Below, in pieces: positions 24,901 through 32,653 of a stretch of DNA of 64,000 nucleotides (position 1 is its first letter; each line of letters opens with the position of its first letter). The notes below the pieces were generated by a model, which saw only the letters and a program-made list of their open reading frames with translations, did no database searches and was not told the DNA's origin. Made by a program: the position numbers and the translations under genes. Source of the stretch: CAZLPZ01 sp964607245 (GTDB lineage Bacteria; Pseudomonadota; Alphaproteobacteria; Micavibrionales; Micavibrionaceae); assembly GCA_964607245.1 (NCBI GenBank), contig CAZSIB010000004.1, positions 1 through 64,000 on the forward strand, in the 5' to 3' direction.

Positions 24901-26695
24901 TTGTGGAACAGGTCAGCGAAAAATCTTGAACGATTACGCTTTTTGTGCCGTTTGCCGGGCGTACCGTGAACGGATGCTCGGTCAAGACGCGGACGCCCAT
25001 ATTTTCAAGGATCGGCAAAATATCCGACAGAACAAGGGCGGTCTCTTGCGTATATATTTTTAACCCTAGTGACTCGGCCCCTTGTTGAAAGTCAATTTGC
25101 ATCTGCCCTGTGCCCAGGCAGGTTTCAATCTTTTCAATATCGCGTACCGCCGTTTGAAAATTATAGCGTTCGCGGTAATCATCGGAAAACGCATCGCCAT
25201 AGTTCTGGGCCAGATCATCGGCCTGTGCGTCATTGTCGATATGATGGTGAAGGGCATGGGAAAGCCCCTCGCCCCACGCACGACCCGCGGTTTGAAGGAG
25301 CCGTTCGATTTTGGCGACATCATAATCTTTGTGGTCCTGTTGACGGATACTGATGGTGAGGAGCAACCGGACAAGGGGAGAATCATCGACCGAGCTTGTG
25401 AAATTCGTACAGGTTCCTGAAAGTTCGCGCTCCAAAATATGTTGGAATGTCAGGCGGAGGCGGGTGTCATACCGGTCGCGTGGGATATACACAAGGCAAG
25501 AGACATATCGGCGAAAGACATCTGTCCGACAATAAAGGGCGATGCGCTGGCGTTCTTGAAGACGCAAGATCGACAGACAGGTTTTCTTCAGTTCAGGAAT
25601 ATCGATCTGGAAAAGTTCATCGCGCGGGTATTTTTCAAGGATATGGCGGAGTGCACGGCCGTCATGGCTTGCCGGCTCGAACCCAGACGCCGCAATCACG
25701 GCGTCGGCCTTGTGTTTCAAATACGGGATGCTGCGCAGGCTGCGCGAATAAGTGACCGACGTAAACAAACCGATAAACAAGGTCTCGCCAATCACATTGC
25801 CCGCGTCATCAAAATGATGGATCGTCACAGCGTCCAATGGCACGCGGCGGTGGACGGTCGACATACGATTGACTTTACTAATATACAGAGGCGGCATTTT
25901 TGTCCGCTGTTCCTGAAGCGCGGCGGGCAAGGGCGCGCCGTTATCGCTTAAATAGGCTGGGACCATATCGTCCGAAAGGAGCCCCAACCCCGACCCTTTG
26001 ATTGTCGTACCGGTTATTTTTTTGCCGTCCTTTTTGAACGCATAGCTGCGACAGCCAAGGAACGTAAAGTTGTTATCATAGATATAGTCCAGGAAATCGG
26101 CATAGGCTTCGCCAAGCTCCTTGGGCGCCTGCGGCGCTTTGGCCAGGTGTTGTTTGGTATCCAGAGCCCGCAGGCGCATAGCCTGCCAATCCTTGGTCGC
26201 AAAGCGAACATCGTGAACAACTTGCTCGATATCACGGCGCAAAGATTTTTGTGCCTCGGGCGTTAAATGTCCCTGAAGCACGATATGCAGGTGCGATTGG
26301 CGCAGCGTACTCGATGGATCGAATTCAATCCTTTTGTGGGCGCTCAAACGCACGGGGATGCGCGGATGCAGCAACATGTCCACCCGGTAACGCTTTTCAG
26401 CGAGCACCGCGGCGACCGAATCGATCAAAAACGCCATATCGTCTGTAATCAGAGTGAGGGTGGTTCGGCGATCTTCCCAGGCGCAGCGTGCGCAATCATC
26501 ACCGCTAAATTCCAGCATAACGGCACCATCGGTCCGGGCGCCGAGTCGTGCGTGTTGGTGGGTCACGCGCTGTTGGTCAGCTTTTGAAAGGGTGCGTAGA
26601 TCATCGGCGGCTACTTGCGCCCAAAACAGCTTTGAAAAAGCCAAAAGGTCGTCGGTAAAGACAGAACGAGCGGAAACAGAACGGGACGCAGACAT
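21932..26695 (-). CDS. gdhB: Large NAD-specific glutamate dehydrogenase (about 180 kDa type)
   Basis: This enzyme oxidatively deaminates glutamate to 2-oxoglutarate with NAD, feeding amino acid carbon into the TCA cycle. At about 1587 aa it has the full length of the large GDH class: a long N-terminal regulatory region with ACT-like units, the catalytic core with RGGIRWSDRPEDFRSEILGLMKAQTVKNAVIVPSGAKGGFIVK (substrate-binding lysines), the dinucleotide domain with VVGEGANLGFTQRARIEFAGRGGRLNADFIDNSAGVDTSDHEVNIKI, and a helical C-terminal domain. ATG 26695 is preferred to GTG 26701. It stands alone, with about 160 noncoding bases on each side. Common in alphaproteobacteria and others living on amino acids. 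Confidence 0.96.
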   Translation of the reverse strand: MSASRSVSARSVFTDDLLAFSKLFWAQVAADDLRTLSKADQQRVTHQHARLGARTDGAVMLEFSGDDCARCAWEDRRTTLTLITDDMAFLIDSVAAVLAEKRYRVDMLLHPRIPVRLSAHKRIEFDPSSTLRQSHLHIVLQGHLTPEAQKSLRRDIEQVVHDVRFATKDWQAMRLRALDTKQHLAKAPQAPKELGEAYADFLDYIYDNNFTFLGCRSYAFKKDGKKITGTTIKGSGLGLLSDDMVPAYLSDNGAPLPAALQEQRTKMPPLYISKVNRMSTVHRRVPLDAVTIHHFDDAGNVIGETLFIGLFTSVTYSRSLRSIPYLKHKADAVIAASGFEPASHDGRALRHILEKYPRDELFQIDIPELKKTCLSILRLQERQRIALYCRTDVFRRYVSCLVYIPRDRYDTRLRLTFQHILERELSGTCTNFTSSVDDSPLVRLLLTISIRQQDHKDYDVAKIERLLQTAGRAWGEGLSHALHHHIDNDAQADDLAQNYGDAFSDDYRERYNFQTAVRDIEKIETCLGTGQMQIDFQQGAESLGLKIYTQETALVLSDILPILENMGVRVLTEHPFTVRPANGTKSVIVQDFSLTCSTTIPFDVLKPLFEEAFTGIRQGIYENDTLNALVTRAGLPARDVMVVRAYVRYLRQAGLPFSLFYLEQTVVAHPSVARDLIAYFHTKFTPGIKTRKHDDIRARILHALDAVTSLDHDRILRAMLTAATASLRTNFYQSQKDGAPKPYLSIKLESRTIDFLPNPKPYREIFVYSTRMEGIHLRNARIARGGIRWSDRPEDFRSEILGLMKAQTVKNAVIVPSGAKGGFIVKHPPATSDRTAIQAEGIECYRYLVRGLLDITDNYGATGKVIKPASIVCHDGDDPYLVVAADKGTATFSDIANALSVEYGFWMNDAFASGGSAGYDHKAMGITARGAWESVMRHFRETGHNTQTTPFDVIGVGDMAGDVFGNGILLSPHIRLVGVFNHVHIVCDPDPDPAKSFAERERLFKNVLGWDQYNTKLLSKGGRFYSRKDKVLDLTPEIQKRFDISKNKVTPSELISALLKARTDLLYLGGIGTFVKASSETHTDASDRSNDAHRINALDLRARVVGEGANLGFTQRARIEFAGRGGRLNADFIDNSAGVDTSDHEVNIKILLSKVMAKSPTRLTRATRDKLLKSMTHEVAALVLSDNYQQTQAISCVEMRAPELLSAHQKFMQDLEREGALDRALEFLPDDETIGKRHAAGLGLTRPEIGILVSYAKMRLREELLGSDIPDRNDLHDALVAYFPRALQEKFRPDILAHPLKREIVATVVANQLVNRLGPTFVKTTAQKYNVEAAAVVRAFVAAMTVLDLSKRYTAIEALDNQLPAATQLRAMRELSILLERQIEGFLVRDGARAQIDALIRTWSKPIAQYVTMMTDAKSVKSVLTPAQFTSWQERVQTWRADPIPDDLARFLASRTKLAQMMPVLSLLGTGKTGSTLDLVARIYLPLGDIFGFSWLRTQIDALPKPTRWAIEAAISMEERLDQIQLGLTRSILSSRKSGKGDPLEAWLAARTTETQDIFAFLQDLKRSGLSDLTVLIVLLQKIERLI

Positions 26696-26818
26696 AGACA
26701 CACCAGATCAGGGGAGGTTTTAAGAAGACGATCGTGATCTTTAGGCTAACGCGATCTGATGGGCACGGCAAGGACCCCTGGAAGGACGCAGGTTTTATGC
26801 GGCTTTGGAAAAAATCCT

Positions 26819-26847
26819 TTGCGTTTACGGGGTATTTTTGTTACAAC
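26819..26847 (+). promoter_or_regulatory. Probable promoter of tRNA-Trp
   Basis: TTGCGT at 26819-26824 and TACAAC at 26842-26847 are separated by 17 bases and lie 19 bases before the mature tRNA start, a good geometry for a sigma-70 promoter of the tRNA gene. The hexamers are imperfect, so this remains a prediction. Confidence 0.45.
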
Positions 26848-26866
26848 CCCGGGGAACACGGGATCT

Positions 26867-26941
26867 AGGGGTATAGCTCAGCGGTAGAGCATCGGTCTCC
26901 AAAACCGAGGGTCGAGGGTTCAAATCCTTCTGCCCCTGCCA
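26867..26941 (+). tRNA. tRNA-Trp (anticodon CCA)
   Basis: The sequence folds as a full cloverleaf. The acceptor arms AGGGGTA (26867-26873) and TGCCCCT (26931-26937) pair over seven bases. The D arm holds TAGCTCAGCGGTAGAGC, the anticodon loop is CTCCAAAA with anticodon CCA, and the T arm holds GGGTTCAAATCC. Discriminator G is followed by an encoded CCA end. The last 45 bases are repeated at 33947-33991, because the 3' end of the gene is the attachment site of the integrative element. Confidence 0.96.
26897..26941 (+). repeat. attL: 45-bp tRNA-Trp 3' end
   Basis: This stretch, from the anticodon loop to the CCA end of tRNA-Trp, is identical to 33947-33991. It is the left attachment site, and integration preserved a complete tRNA gene here. 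The crossover should lie within it, probably in the anticodon-stem and loop part as for other tyrosine integrases acting in tRNA genes. Confidence 0.92.
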
Positions 26942-26985
26942 TATAAATCAATAGGTTAGATGATATTTCGCCCTTCTTGATTTTC

Positions 26986-27006
26986 CCGTGGCACACTGGC
27001 GGCACA
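26986..27006 (+). repeat. Left copy of CCGTGGCACACTGGYGGCACA element
   Basis: This 21-base element lies 45 bases inside attL and matches 33808-33828 with one difference (C for T at position 15). A related GTGCCGTAAATGTGCCGTG pair lies at about 27067-27085. Position, direct orientation and repetition at both ends suggest arm-type binding sites for the integrase or excisionase, which is inference. Confidence 0.55.
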
Positions 27007-27208
27007 CTTTTTAACAAAAAATCACAGCATGTCGCAAATATTGACCTGAAAGTTTAAGGTTGGATTGTGCCGTAAATGTGCCGTGAAATAGTGTCATTCA
27101 AAACAATGTCTATAAACATTGAGAATTCTTCGTCTCGACATCGGTTTGTCTATCTTATGTTGCAGGTTAATGCCGAATCCGTTTAACATTTGAGCATAGG
27201 AAATAAAA

Positions 27209-28303
27209 ATGGCGACAATTCAAAAACGCACCACCAAAGGCGGCGTGATTTCGTATCGTGTCCAAGTTCGTTTAAAAGGGCATCCTACTGAAACGGCATC
27301 GTTCGAACGTTTGACGGATGCCAAACGATGGGCCCAGCAGATCGAGGTTGCTATTCGTGAGGGGCGGTATTTCAAGACGTCCGAAGCCAAAAAACATACA
27401 GTAAGAGAAACAATCGACAGATATATATGTGAAATACTTTCGTATAAGAGCAAGTCTATAAATCAAAAAATACACCTGGCGTACTGGCGAGAGGTTTTAG
27501 GTGACTATTGTTTGGCAGATGTTTCTTCTGCCCTTGTCGTAGAGCATCGAAATGCTCTTGTCGGTCGTGTGAATAGGTATGGTCGAGAGATTGGTACTGC
27601 GACCGCAAATCGGTATACGCAGACTATTGGCCATGTTTTAACGATAGCGATGCGTGAGTGGGAATGGATCAATCAAAATCCTGTTTCTAAGATCATGAAG
27701 TACAAAGAAGCGCGTGGTCGTGTTCGTTTTTTATCTGACGATGAACGTGTGTCACTCCTTGCCTCCTGTAAAAAGTCAGAGAATCCTTATTTGTTTACAA
27801 TTGTTGTCCTTGCTTTGAGCACGGGAGCTCGCAAAAACGAGATTCTTAGACTGAAATGGGGAGATATTCATTTTGACCGTAGTCAAATTGTTTTGCATGA
27901 AACGAAAAATGGCGATCGCCGTGTTATCCCTTTACGTGGTTATGCCATGGATTTAATACAACAGCATCAAAAGGTTCAAATTCTGGGGTGCCCATACGTA
28001 TTCCCAAGTAAGTCCTTTAAAAAAGATGCATCAGGTCGTCCGATTTATCAATCTATTGATATTCGTACAGCCTGGGAGTCGGCTCTAAAAATAGCAAGTA
28101 TCAAAGATTTTCGGTTTCATGATTTGCGTCACAGCGCAGCATCATATTTGGCCATGAATGGCGCATCACTCGCTGAAATTGCCGAAGTGTTGGGTCATAA
28201 AACATTATCGATGGTGAAACGCTATGCGCATTTGAGCGAAGCGCATACGAGCAAGGTTGTAGCGAAGATGAATGAACAAATTTTTAAGTCCTATGGTGAT
28301 TGA
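27209..28303 (+). CDS. int: Tyrosine site-specific integrase
   Basis: A 364 aa recombinase that integrates and excises the element at tRNA-Trp. The N-terminal arm-binding domain begins MATIQKRTTKGGVISYRVQVR, a common start in this family, followed by a core-binding SAM-like domain (about residues 65-160) and the catalytic domain. Active-site residues are the Arg in STGARKNEILRLKWGD, the HxxR in FHDLRHSAASYLA, the His in VLGHKTLSM and the nucleophile Tyr in VKRYAHLS. The start is ATG 27209 and it is transcribed away from the tRNA. No inactivating change is seen, so it is probably active. Confidence 0.95.
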   Translation: MATIQKRTTKGGVISYRVQVRLKGHPTETASFERLTDAKRWAQQIEVAIREGRYFKTSEAKKHTVRETIDRYICEILSYKSKSINQKIHLAYWREVLGDYCLADVSSALVVEHRNALVGRVNRYGREIGTATANRYTQTIGHVLTIAMREWEWINQNPVSKIMKYKEARGRVRFLSDDERVSLLASCKKSENPYLFTIVVLALSTGARKNEILRLKWGDIHFDRSQIVLHETKNGDRRVIPLRGYAMDLIQQHQKVQILGCPYVFPSKSFKKDASGRPIYQSIDIRTAWESALKIASIKDFRFHDLRHSAASYLAMNGASLAEIAEVLGHKTLSMVKRYAHLSEAHTSKVVAKMNEQIFKSYGD

Positions 28304-28304
28304 A

Positions 28305-28826
28305 ATGCAGCAGAAAGAATCTATACAAACACAGACAAAACCCAACGACTCAAAAAATAATCGGGCAGGGCTACTTTTTATTTTTGATATGCTTCAAGAA
28401 TCCCTTACCGAATCTCCGAAGCTTCAAACCCTATATAAACGGTACCGTTATACCCCTGACGTACTTAGTGGGCATCTGTTGGCTGTTGAGCTTGCTAGAA
28501 AATATGAGAAAGGTTTTAAGACTTTAAAGAAGCGTGGGCCTGCTCAAAAAAAATGGACGTATGACCGCGCTCGCGACCTTCATACGTTGGTTTGGATAAA
28601 AACATTGACCTTAAAATGCTCAAAAAACCAAGCAATTTTTGAAGCGGCAAAAGAAATGGGGCTGGTAAAAGAGAAAAAAGGAGCAAGCTCCATTAAATCA
28701 AGATATTACGAGTTACAAAAGAATGATGAGAGGATTAAAAAATTGAATCAAGATTTGGAGCGCGAGAAAGAAAACAAGGTTTTTTTGGAAACATTGAAGA
28801 ATTTTTATAAAAATAAATACGGATAA
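28305..28826 (+). CDS. Element-borne protein of unknown function
   Basis: A 173 aa, strongly basic, Lys-rich and mostly helical protein. I use the ATG at 28305, one base after the integrase stop; ATG 28293 or 28272 would overlap integrase. Residues 5-20 are polar and low-complexity. A central RARDLHTLVWIKTLTLKCSKNQAIFEAAKEMGL segment could be a helix-turn-helix-like unit, followed by a Lys/Glu-rich coiled-coil tail (KIKKLNQDLEREKENK). No family is recognised. Co-transcription with int and basic charge would fit a nucleic acid-binding accessory, which is inference. Confidence 0.6.
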   Translation: MQQKESIQTQTKPNDSKNNRAGLLFIFDMLQESLTESPKLQTLYKRYRYTPDVLSGHLLAVELARKYEKGFKTLKKRGPAQKKWTYDRARDLHTLVWIKTLTLKCSKNQAIFEAAKEMGLVKEKKGASSIKSRYYELQKNDERIKKLNQDLEREKENKVFLETLKNFYKNKYG

Positions 28827-29163
28827 TGTAGCATATTTAGTGTTTGTATCATCTTGATGGAATATGACAGCGTATTCTCTGGAGAGAGACCCGGATCTTT
28901 TGATTATCAGATAACTAATCTTGTCGAATGCATGTTTCGTGGCCTCAAAAATTTCTCGGAGCTTTATCGTCGCTCTTTGTTTCTCGACCATCATTTCCCG
29001 TTGGGTTAATTGAGCTCGGGCCCTAAAAAATAGATTCTGTATCAAAACAGGCTGGTACGGAATTTATTTTTCTTTTTTCGTACAACTTGGCCGGCCTATA
29101 AATCGAATCATCAGCAACACGCGGCGTGCGTGCTGAATAATTTTGATTTTAAGGAGATCTTAT
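28827..29163. other. Noncoding 337-bp gap inside the element
   Basis: I see no convincing gene here. A minus-strand frame (29045 back to 28713) runs into the coding region of the upstream gene and its second half is only hydrophobic low-complexity sequence, so I left it out. The only structure noted is the imperfect palindrome at 29112-29135, just before the excisionase-like gene. Confidence 0.5.
29112..29135. promoter_or_regulatory. Imperfect palindrome before the excisionase-like gene
   Basis: Nested inverted repeats CAGCA/TGCTG and CACGC/GCGTG meet with one central base, 28 bases before the ATG at 29164. The symmetry suggests an operator for an element-borne repressor or for the winged-helix protein itself. 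No repressor gene is recognised here, so the assignment is tentative. Confidence 0.35.
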
Positions 29164-29358
29164 ATGACCCAATTTCTTACGGTGAAACAGGTGGCTGTCA
29201 AACACCCTGCATTCTCTGAAGCATCCCTTCGATACCATATCTTTCATGAAAACACGAACGGCCTTGGAAAGGCTATTCGCCGTGTGGGTCGTAAGATATT
29301 ACTGAACGAATCCCAGTTTATTGAATGGCTCGAAAATCAGAGTAGAGACAAAAAATGA
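29164..29358 (+). CDS. AlpA/excisionase-like winged-helix protein
   Basis: A 64 aa protein with a strong AAGGAG seven bases upstream of ATG 29164. It reads MTQFLTVKQVAVKHPAFSEASLRYHIF, the classic opening of small MerR-like excisionase domains, followed by GKAIRRVGRKILLNESQFIEWLENQ, the wing and last helix. Proteins of this type direct integrase toward excision or act as regulators in satellites (AlpA). It is monocistronic, followed by a hairpin at 29373-29400. The choice between excisionase and regulator is open. Confidence 0.8.
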   Translation: MTQFLTVKQVAVKHPAFSEASLRYHIFHENTNGLGKAIRRVGRKILLNESQFIEWLENQSRDKK

Positions 29359-29372
29359 ATACTGTTAAAAAT

Positions 29373-29400
29373 AAGAAGGGCCGCTGCAACGGCCCTTCTT
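29373..29400. terminator. Hairpin terminator after the excisionase-like gene
   Basis: The arms AAGAAGGGCCG (29373-29383) and CGGCCCTTCTT (29390-29400) pair perfectly over 11 bases with a six-base loop. On the plus strand the T-rich part lies within the arm (CTTCTT) and is followed by A's; on the minus strand it is followed by ATTTTTAAC, a better tract. It probably ends transcription of the small gene and could work both ways. Confidence 0.6.
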
Positions 29401-29547
29401 AAAAATCGGAAGAAATTAAATTGTAAAATAATCTATTCCGAAAATTTAACAAAAGCAAGGAAAGAAAAGCTGGGGTCTTATGGCCGCGGCGCTGCTGACC
29501 TGCGTTCTTTATTTAGAAAAACCTACAAGACAACGGAGAACAAAATA

Positions 29548-30318
29548 ATGAATCTGATTTCCAAAGCTGCCCTTCAATATATTGAGTCTGGGATGGCTAT
29601 TTTTCCTATTCGAGGGCGTACAAAAATCCCGCTGACAACCCGTGGATTTAAAGATGCGAGCAAACACCCGCACCAAATCCGTACCTGGTGGGAACAGTGG
29701 CCGAATGCAAACATTGGTATCGCCACGGGACCTGGTTCTGGCTTCTGGGTTTTGGATATTGACGGGTCGGAGGGAGAACGAAGCCTTCACACCCTTGAAG
29801 AAAAACATGGATTACTACCTTCCACCCGTGAAGTTATTACGGGGTCTGGTGGGCGCCATCTTTATTTTCAATGGACAAATTTCTTAAATTTCTCAATTTC
29901 TGCTGGGAAACTGGGCAAGGGTTTGGATATCCGAGGAAATGGCGGGTATGTTGTGGCACCACCTTCTGTTCATCCAAACGGGCGCGTATATGAGTGGTCG
30001 GTTGATTCTTCTGACGTAATTGCCTCTGCCCCAGATTGGGTCATTGGCCTTATCCAATCACCCCAGAAAACTGACAATAATCAGAAAAAAGTCGATTTGT
30101 TAAGTATATTACAAGGTGTCAAAGAGGGCCGTAGAAACGATTGTTTAGCGCGCTTGGCTGGAAAACTATTGGGACATCATTTGGAACCCAAGTTCTGCCT
30201 TTATTTACTTGCTGCATGGAATGAGGCGCGGTGCTCACCCCCTCTTGAATGGAAAGAATTTTATCGAACATTCGTATCCATTACTCAAGCAGAAGCCAAA
30301 AAAAGAGGGGGGCTTTAA
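29548..30318 (+). CDS. Bifunctional primase/polymerase (PrimPol) N-terminal domain protein
   Basis: A 256 aa protein with the archaeo-eukaryotic primase-like PrimPol fold used by plasmids and satellites to start their own replication. Family motifs are YIESGMAIFPIRGRTKIPLT near the N-terminus, NIGIATGPGSGFWVLDIDGSEG with the catalytic DxD, TGSGGRHLYFQW and GKGLDIRGNGGYVVAPPSVH. A short helical C-terminal domain follows (GRRNDCLARLAGKLLG), as in the PriCT-type extension. It ends two bases before the DUF3987 gene, so the two form the replication unit of the element. It looks intact. Confidence 0.9.
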   Translation: MNLISKAALQYIESGMAIFPIRGRTKIPLTTRGFKDASKHPHQIRTWWEQWPNANIGIATGPGSGFWVLDIDGSEGERSLHTLEEKHGLLPSTREVITGSGGRHLYFQWTNFLNFSISAGKLGKGLDIRGNGGYVVAPPSVHPNGRVYEWSVDSSDVIASAPDWVIGLIQSPQKTDNNQKKVDLLSILQGVKEGRRNDCLARLAGKLLGHHLEPKFCLYLLAAWNEARCSPPLEWKEFYRTFVSITQAEAKKRGGL

Positions 30319-30320
30319 TC

Positions 30321-31175
30321 ATGGAGGATACTTTTAAAAAATCACCGACAAAACAGCTAAAACCTGACATTGGGAGCTTTAATGGTCAATATGACCCTAT
30401 CGTTCTGTTTGACCAGTTTATGACAGCTGAAATTCCTGCATCCTTATTGCCGCCTGTTGTGGGTAGGTTTGTTCAGAATGTTGCGAATGTTTTACTCGTA
30501 CCTGTAGCGATGCCCGTGATGGCATCTCTGGGCATTGTTTCTGCTGCGGTTGCCAAAAAATTTGTAGTTTCACCCAAACCCGATTGGCAGGAACCCATCA
30601 ATATCTACACGATGACAGCTATGCCACCTGCGAGCAACAAGTCCAAAACCCTTAAATATTTAAAGGGACCGATTGATGAATGGGAAAAATTGGAAAGAAA
30701 CCGTGTCAGTTCTATTAGAGAAAAAATCTTGGTTGAAATTAAGATCTTGGAGCAAGAAATTAAGAGACAATCTTCGATTATTGGGAGTAAGAAATCTAAA
30801 CAATCAGATATGGAAGCCGCAAAGGAGGCTTTGTCGAAACTGGAGCCCGAGCTACAGATTAAAAAAGATTCTGTTCCTGTTCTTCCACAAATCTACACCA
30901 CAGACGCTACCTCCGAGGCGATTGCAGAGTTGGTAAAAGAGCAGAATGGGCGATTGGCCATTATTTCTGATGAGGGTGGTATTACCGAAGTATTGGCCGG
31001 GCTGTATAACAATGGTCACGCGAATATTGATATTATTCTGAAAGGGGATAATGGAGATGCAACCCGCATTAAACGAGCTAATCGTGATTACAGTCTAAAC
31101 CCCTACGGGAACAGTTTTTTATTTTTAAAGAGGAGTGATGAACATGGCAAAGATATGTACGGCCTCGTTGCGTGA
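30321..31175 (+). pseudogene. Truncated DUF3987-type replication protein
   Basis: Residues 1 to about 255 look like the N-terminal half of DUF3987 proteins, helicase-like partners of PrimPol on satellites and plasmids. The sequence includes VGRFVQNVANVLLVPVAMPVMASLGIVSAAV, the ATP-site-like region TAMPPASNKSKTLKY, a coiled coil of about 60 aa and YTTDATSEAIAELVKEQNGRLAIISDEGG. After RIKRANRDYSLNPYG (near 31110) the family would continue for about 200 more residues, but here the frame runs into unrelated sequence and stops 25 codons later. The 3' half is therefore deleted, with a join near 31105-31130. The remaining product is 284 aa and unlikely to work fully. Confidence 0.72.
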
Positions 31176-31323
31176 CCCGCGGCCCAGTAATGATAACGCA
31201 AGCGCGCTTGAAAACTGGCGGCGACAAAGCGCGGCCCGACAGGCGCATGATCTTGCCCATTACCTGAACCAAGCGCGGGTTCATGCCGCGTGGATCGGGA
31301 TCGGAAAGATGCAGCAAGTTTAA
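31144..31323 (+). CDS. Small protein of unknown function (59 aa)
   Basis: It starts at ATG 31144, eight bases after AGGAG within an AAAGAGGAG tract, a strong ribosome site. The product is MAKICTASLRDPRPSNDNAS followed by a helical segment ALENWRRQSAARQAHDLAHYLNQARVHAAWIG. Base composition is richer in G+C than the surrounding element and resembles the chromosome. It overlaps the tail of the truncated DUF3987 frame, so it sits at the deletion join and may have come with the inserted or rejoined DNA. No family is recognised. Confidence 0.5.
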   Translation: MAKICTASLRDPRPSNDNASALENWRRQSAARQAHDLAHYLNQARVHAAWIGIGKMQQV

Positions 31324-31745
31324 AAGGCAATAAACGCCAAAACAAAGTTTAACGAACGAGACCGAATGAAAATCGGTCCGTTTCACGTGGGGCGACAACG
31401 CAAAAAAGAAAGATCGTTTGAGGGGGATACCATGACACAGATCACGCCGTAACGGCTTATTCATTCCCGGACAAAGTGTAAGGACCATTTCCGCGCCTGT
31501 TTTATACGGGCGGGCATCGCCCTTCTTTGTCTGCATCAAACCAAACAATCCCGTAAAGGACCGCGCCTGACATCACATGTCAGGCATCCCGCTGCTTTGT
31601 CTACATCCATCCCCCTGGTGGTCAGGGGGATAGGGAAAAACATGTCTAATTTTTGGAGAAAAAAATGTCGAGTCCAATAAGAAAATTTATACCAATACAG
31701 GGGCCGTAAAATGATTTAGCGACCCTATTTCGTCGCGTTAATGAG
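31324..31745 (+). other. 422-bp structured noncoding tract with degenerate tandem repeats
   Basis: No gene is supported. Two related units are seen: AAGGACC...CCGCGCCTG...GGCATCGCCCTTCTTTGTCTGCATC ending at 31537 and AAGGACCGCGCCTG...GGCATCCCGCTGCTTTGTCTACATC ending at 31607, a period of 70 bases over the shared part. Each holds an inverted repeat: GGGCG/CGCCC near 31511-31522, and CCTGACAT/ATGTCAGG at 31566-31584. A third stem, TCCCCCTG/CAGGGGGA, lies at 31610-31630. The stems are close together and on one strand, so a small structured RNA or a protein-binding array is possible. It is unlike the rest of the element in base composition. Confidence 0.55.
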
Positions 31746-32639
31746 ATGAAGTTGCCCTATTTGCGTGTTAGTTTAACAGCCGATTGTAACGCGGCATGTA
31801 CCTTTTGCCACAATGAAGGGCAAAAAATTGGTAAGCGTGGCCTTTTAACCGCAAAACACAAGACCATCATGCCAACGTCTCGATACGAAGATATGGCAGA
31901 AATGTTTAAAGGAAAATTCTCTAAAGTTCTGTTTACCGGGGGTGAGCCGACCTTAGCTGAAAATTTGCCCGAAATTGTTCATGCATTTTCATCGCGCGGC
32001 TATCGGACCCACATGACAACGAATGGTTTTGGTCTTGATGAAGAGACACAAATTGCGTTAAAAAAAGCCAAGTTAGCGCGTATCAATATCAGTCTTCATA
32101 GTCTTGATCCAGCGCAGTATCAAAACGTATTCAATGTTGAGGCAGATATTCACGAGACTTTGAGAAATATACGCGTACTGTCACGCCATTTTGATTCTGA
32201 AGCGACAAAATTTAATTTTTTTGCGATTGAAGGTGATAATGTTCCATCTCAATTGGCACCTATGTCTGAACTAAGTGCCGAAACGGGCATCACTGTGAGT
32301 GTCGTTAGTGCAGCAAAAGCCAATAACGTGACAGATCATATTACGAAGAATATTATTACGCATCTGACGACGATCTATGGATTACCTCAAACCCAGGGAT
32401 TTGAGGATAAATTCGGCACACGTTATATGCACAGATTTAAGAATGGGGCGGTTTGGGAGGTCGATGATTTTCGAGAGGAAGAGTATCGAAAGATTGCATT
32501 TGATAACGATGAATGTCGTTCTTGCCGTAAACAAAATCAATGTGTTGAGGGCCCGTATGGCTTGCGTGTGTCGCATATCGGCCTTGCTATGCCTTGCCTG
32601 ATCCGCAAGGACAATGCAACAATGTTATTCAATAGATAA
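31746..32639 (+). CDS. MoaA-like radical SAM protein (element cargo)
   Basis: A 297 aa enzyme. The N-terminal CNAACTFCHNEG (CxxxCxxC) binds the SAM [4Fe-4S] cluster. FTGGEPTL matches the GGE SAM-binding motif, and ARINISLHSLDP and TTNGFG are further barrel motifs. The C-terminus has CRSCRKQNQC followed by GLRVSHIGLAMPCLIR, which resembles the second cluster region of MoaA (CxxC...LRLT..G....CL). It lacks the full molybdenum-cofactor gene context, so it more likely modifies another substrate. It begins the last operon of the element, 14 bases before the CYTH gene. The substrate is unknown; a link to nucleotide or tRNA chemistry is speculation. Confidence 0.85.
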   Translation: MKLPYLRVSLTADCNAACTFCHNEGQKIGKRGLLTAKHKTIMPTSRYEDMAEMFKGKFSKVLFTGGEPTLAENLPEIVHAFSSRGYRTHMTTNGFGLDEETQIALKKAKLARINISLHSLDPAQYQNVFNVEADIHETLRNIRVLSRHFDSEATKFNFFAIEGDNVPSQLAPMSELSAETGITVSVVSAAKANNVTDHITKNIITHLTTIYGLPQTQGFEDKFGTRYMHRFKNGAVWEVDDFREEEYRKIAFDNDECRSCRKQNQCVEGPYGLRVSHIGLAMPCLIRKDNATMLFNR

Positions 32640-32653
32640 ATGGAGATTAAAAA

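Noticed and set aside
28713..29045. Minus-strand frame of 110 codons in the integrative element
   Set aside because: It covers the 3' end of the plus-strand gene and its second half is hydrophobic low-complexity. No ribosome site was seen, and the Lys/Glu-rich coding of the other strand explains it.
31511..31630. CRISPR-like array
   Set aside because: Only two degenerate units of unequal sequence and no cas genes; the units contain stems but no regular spacers.
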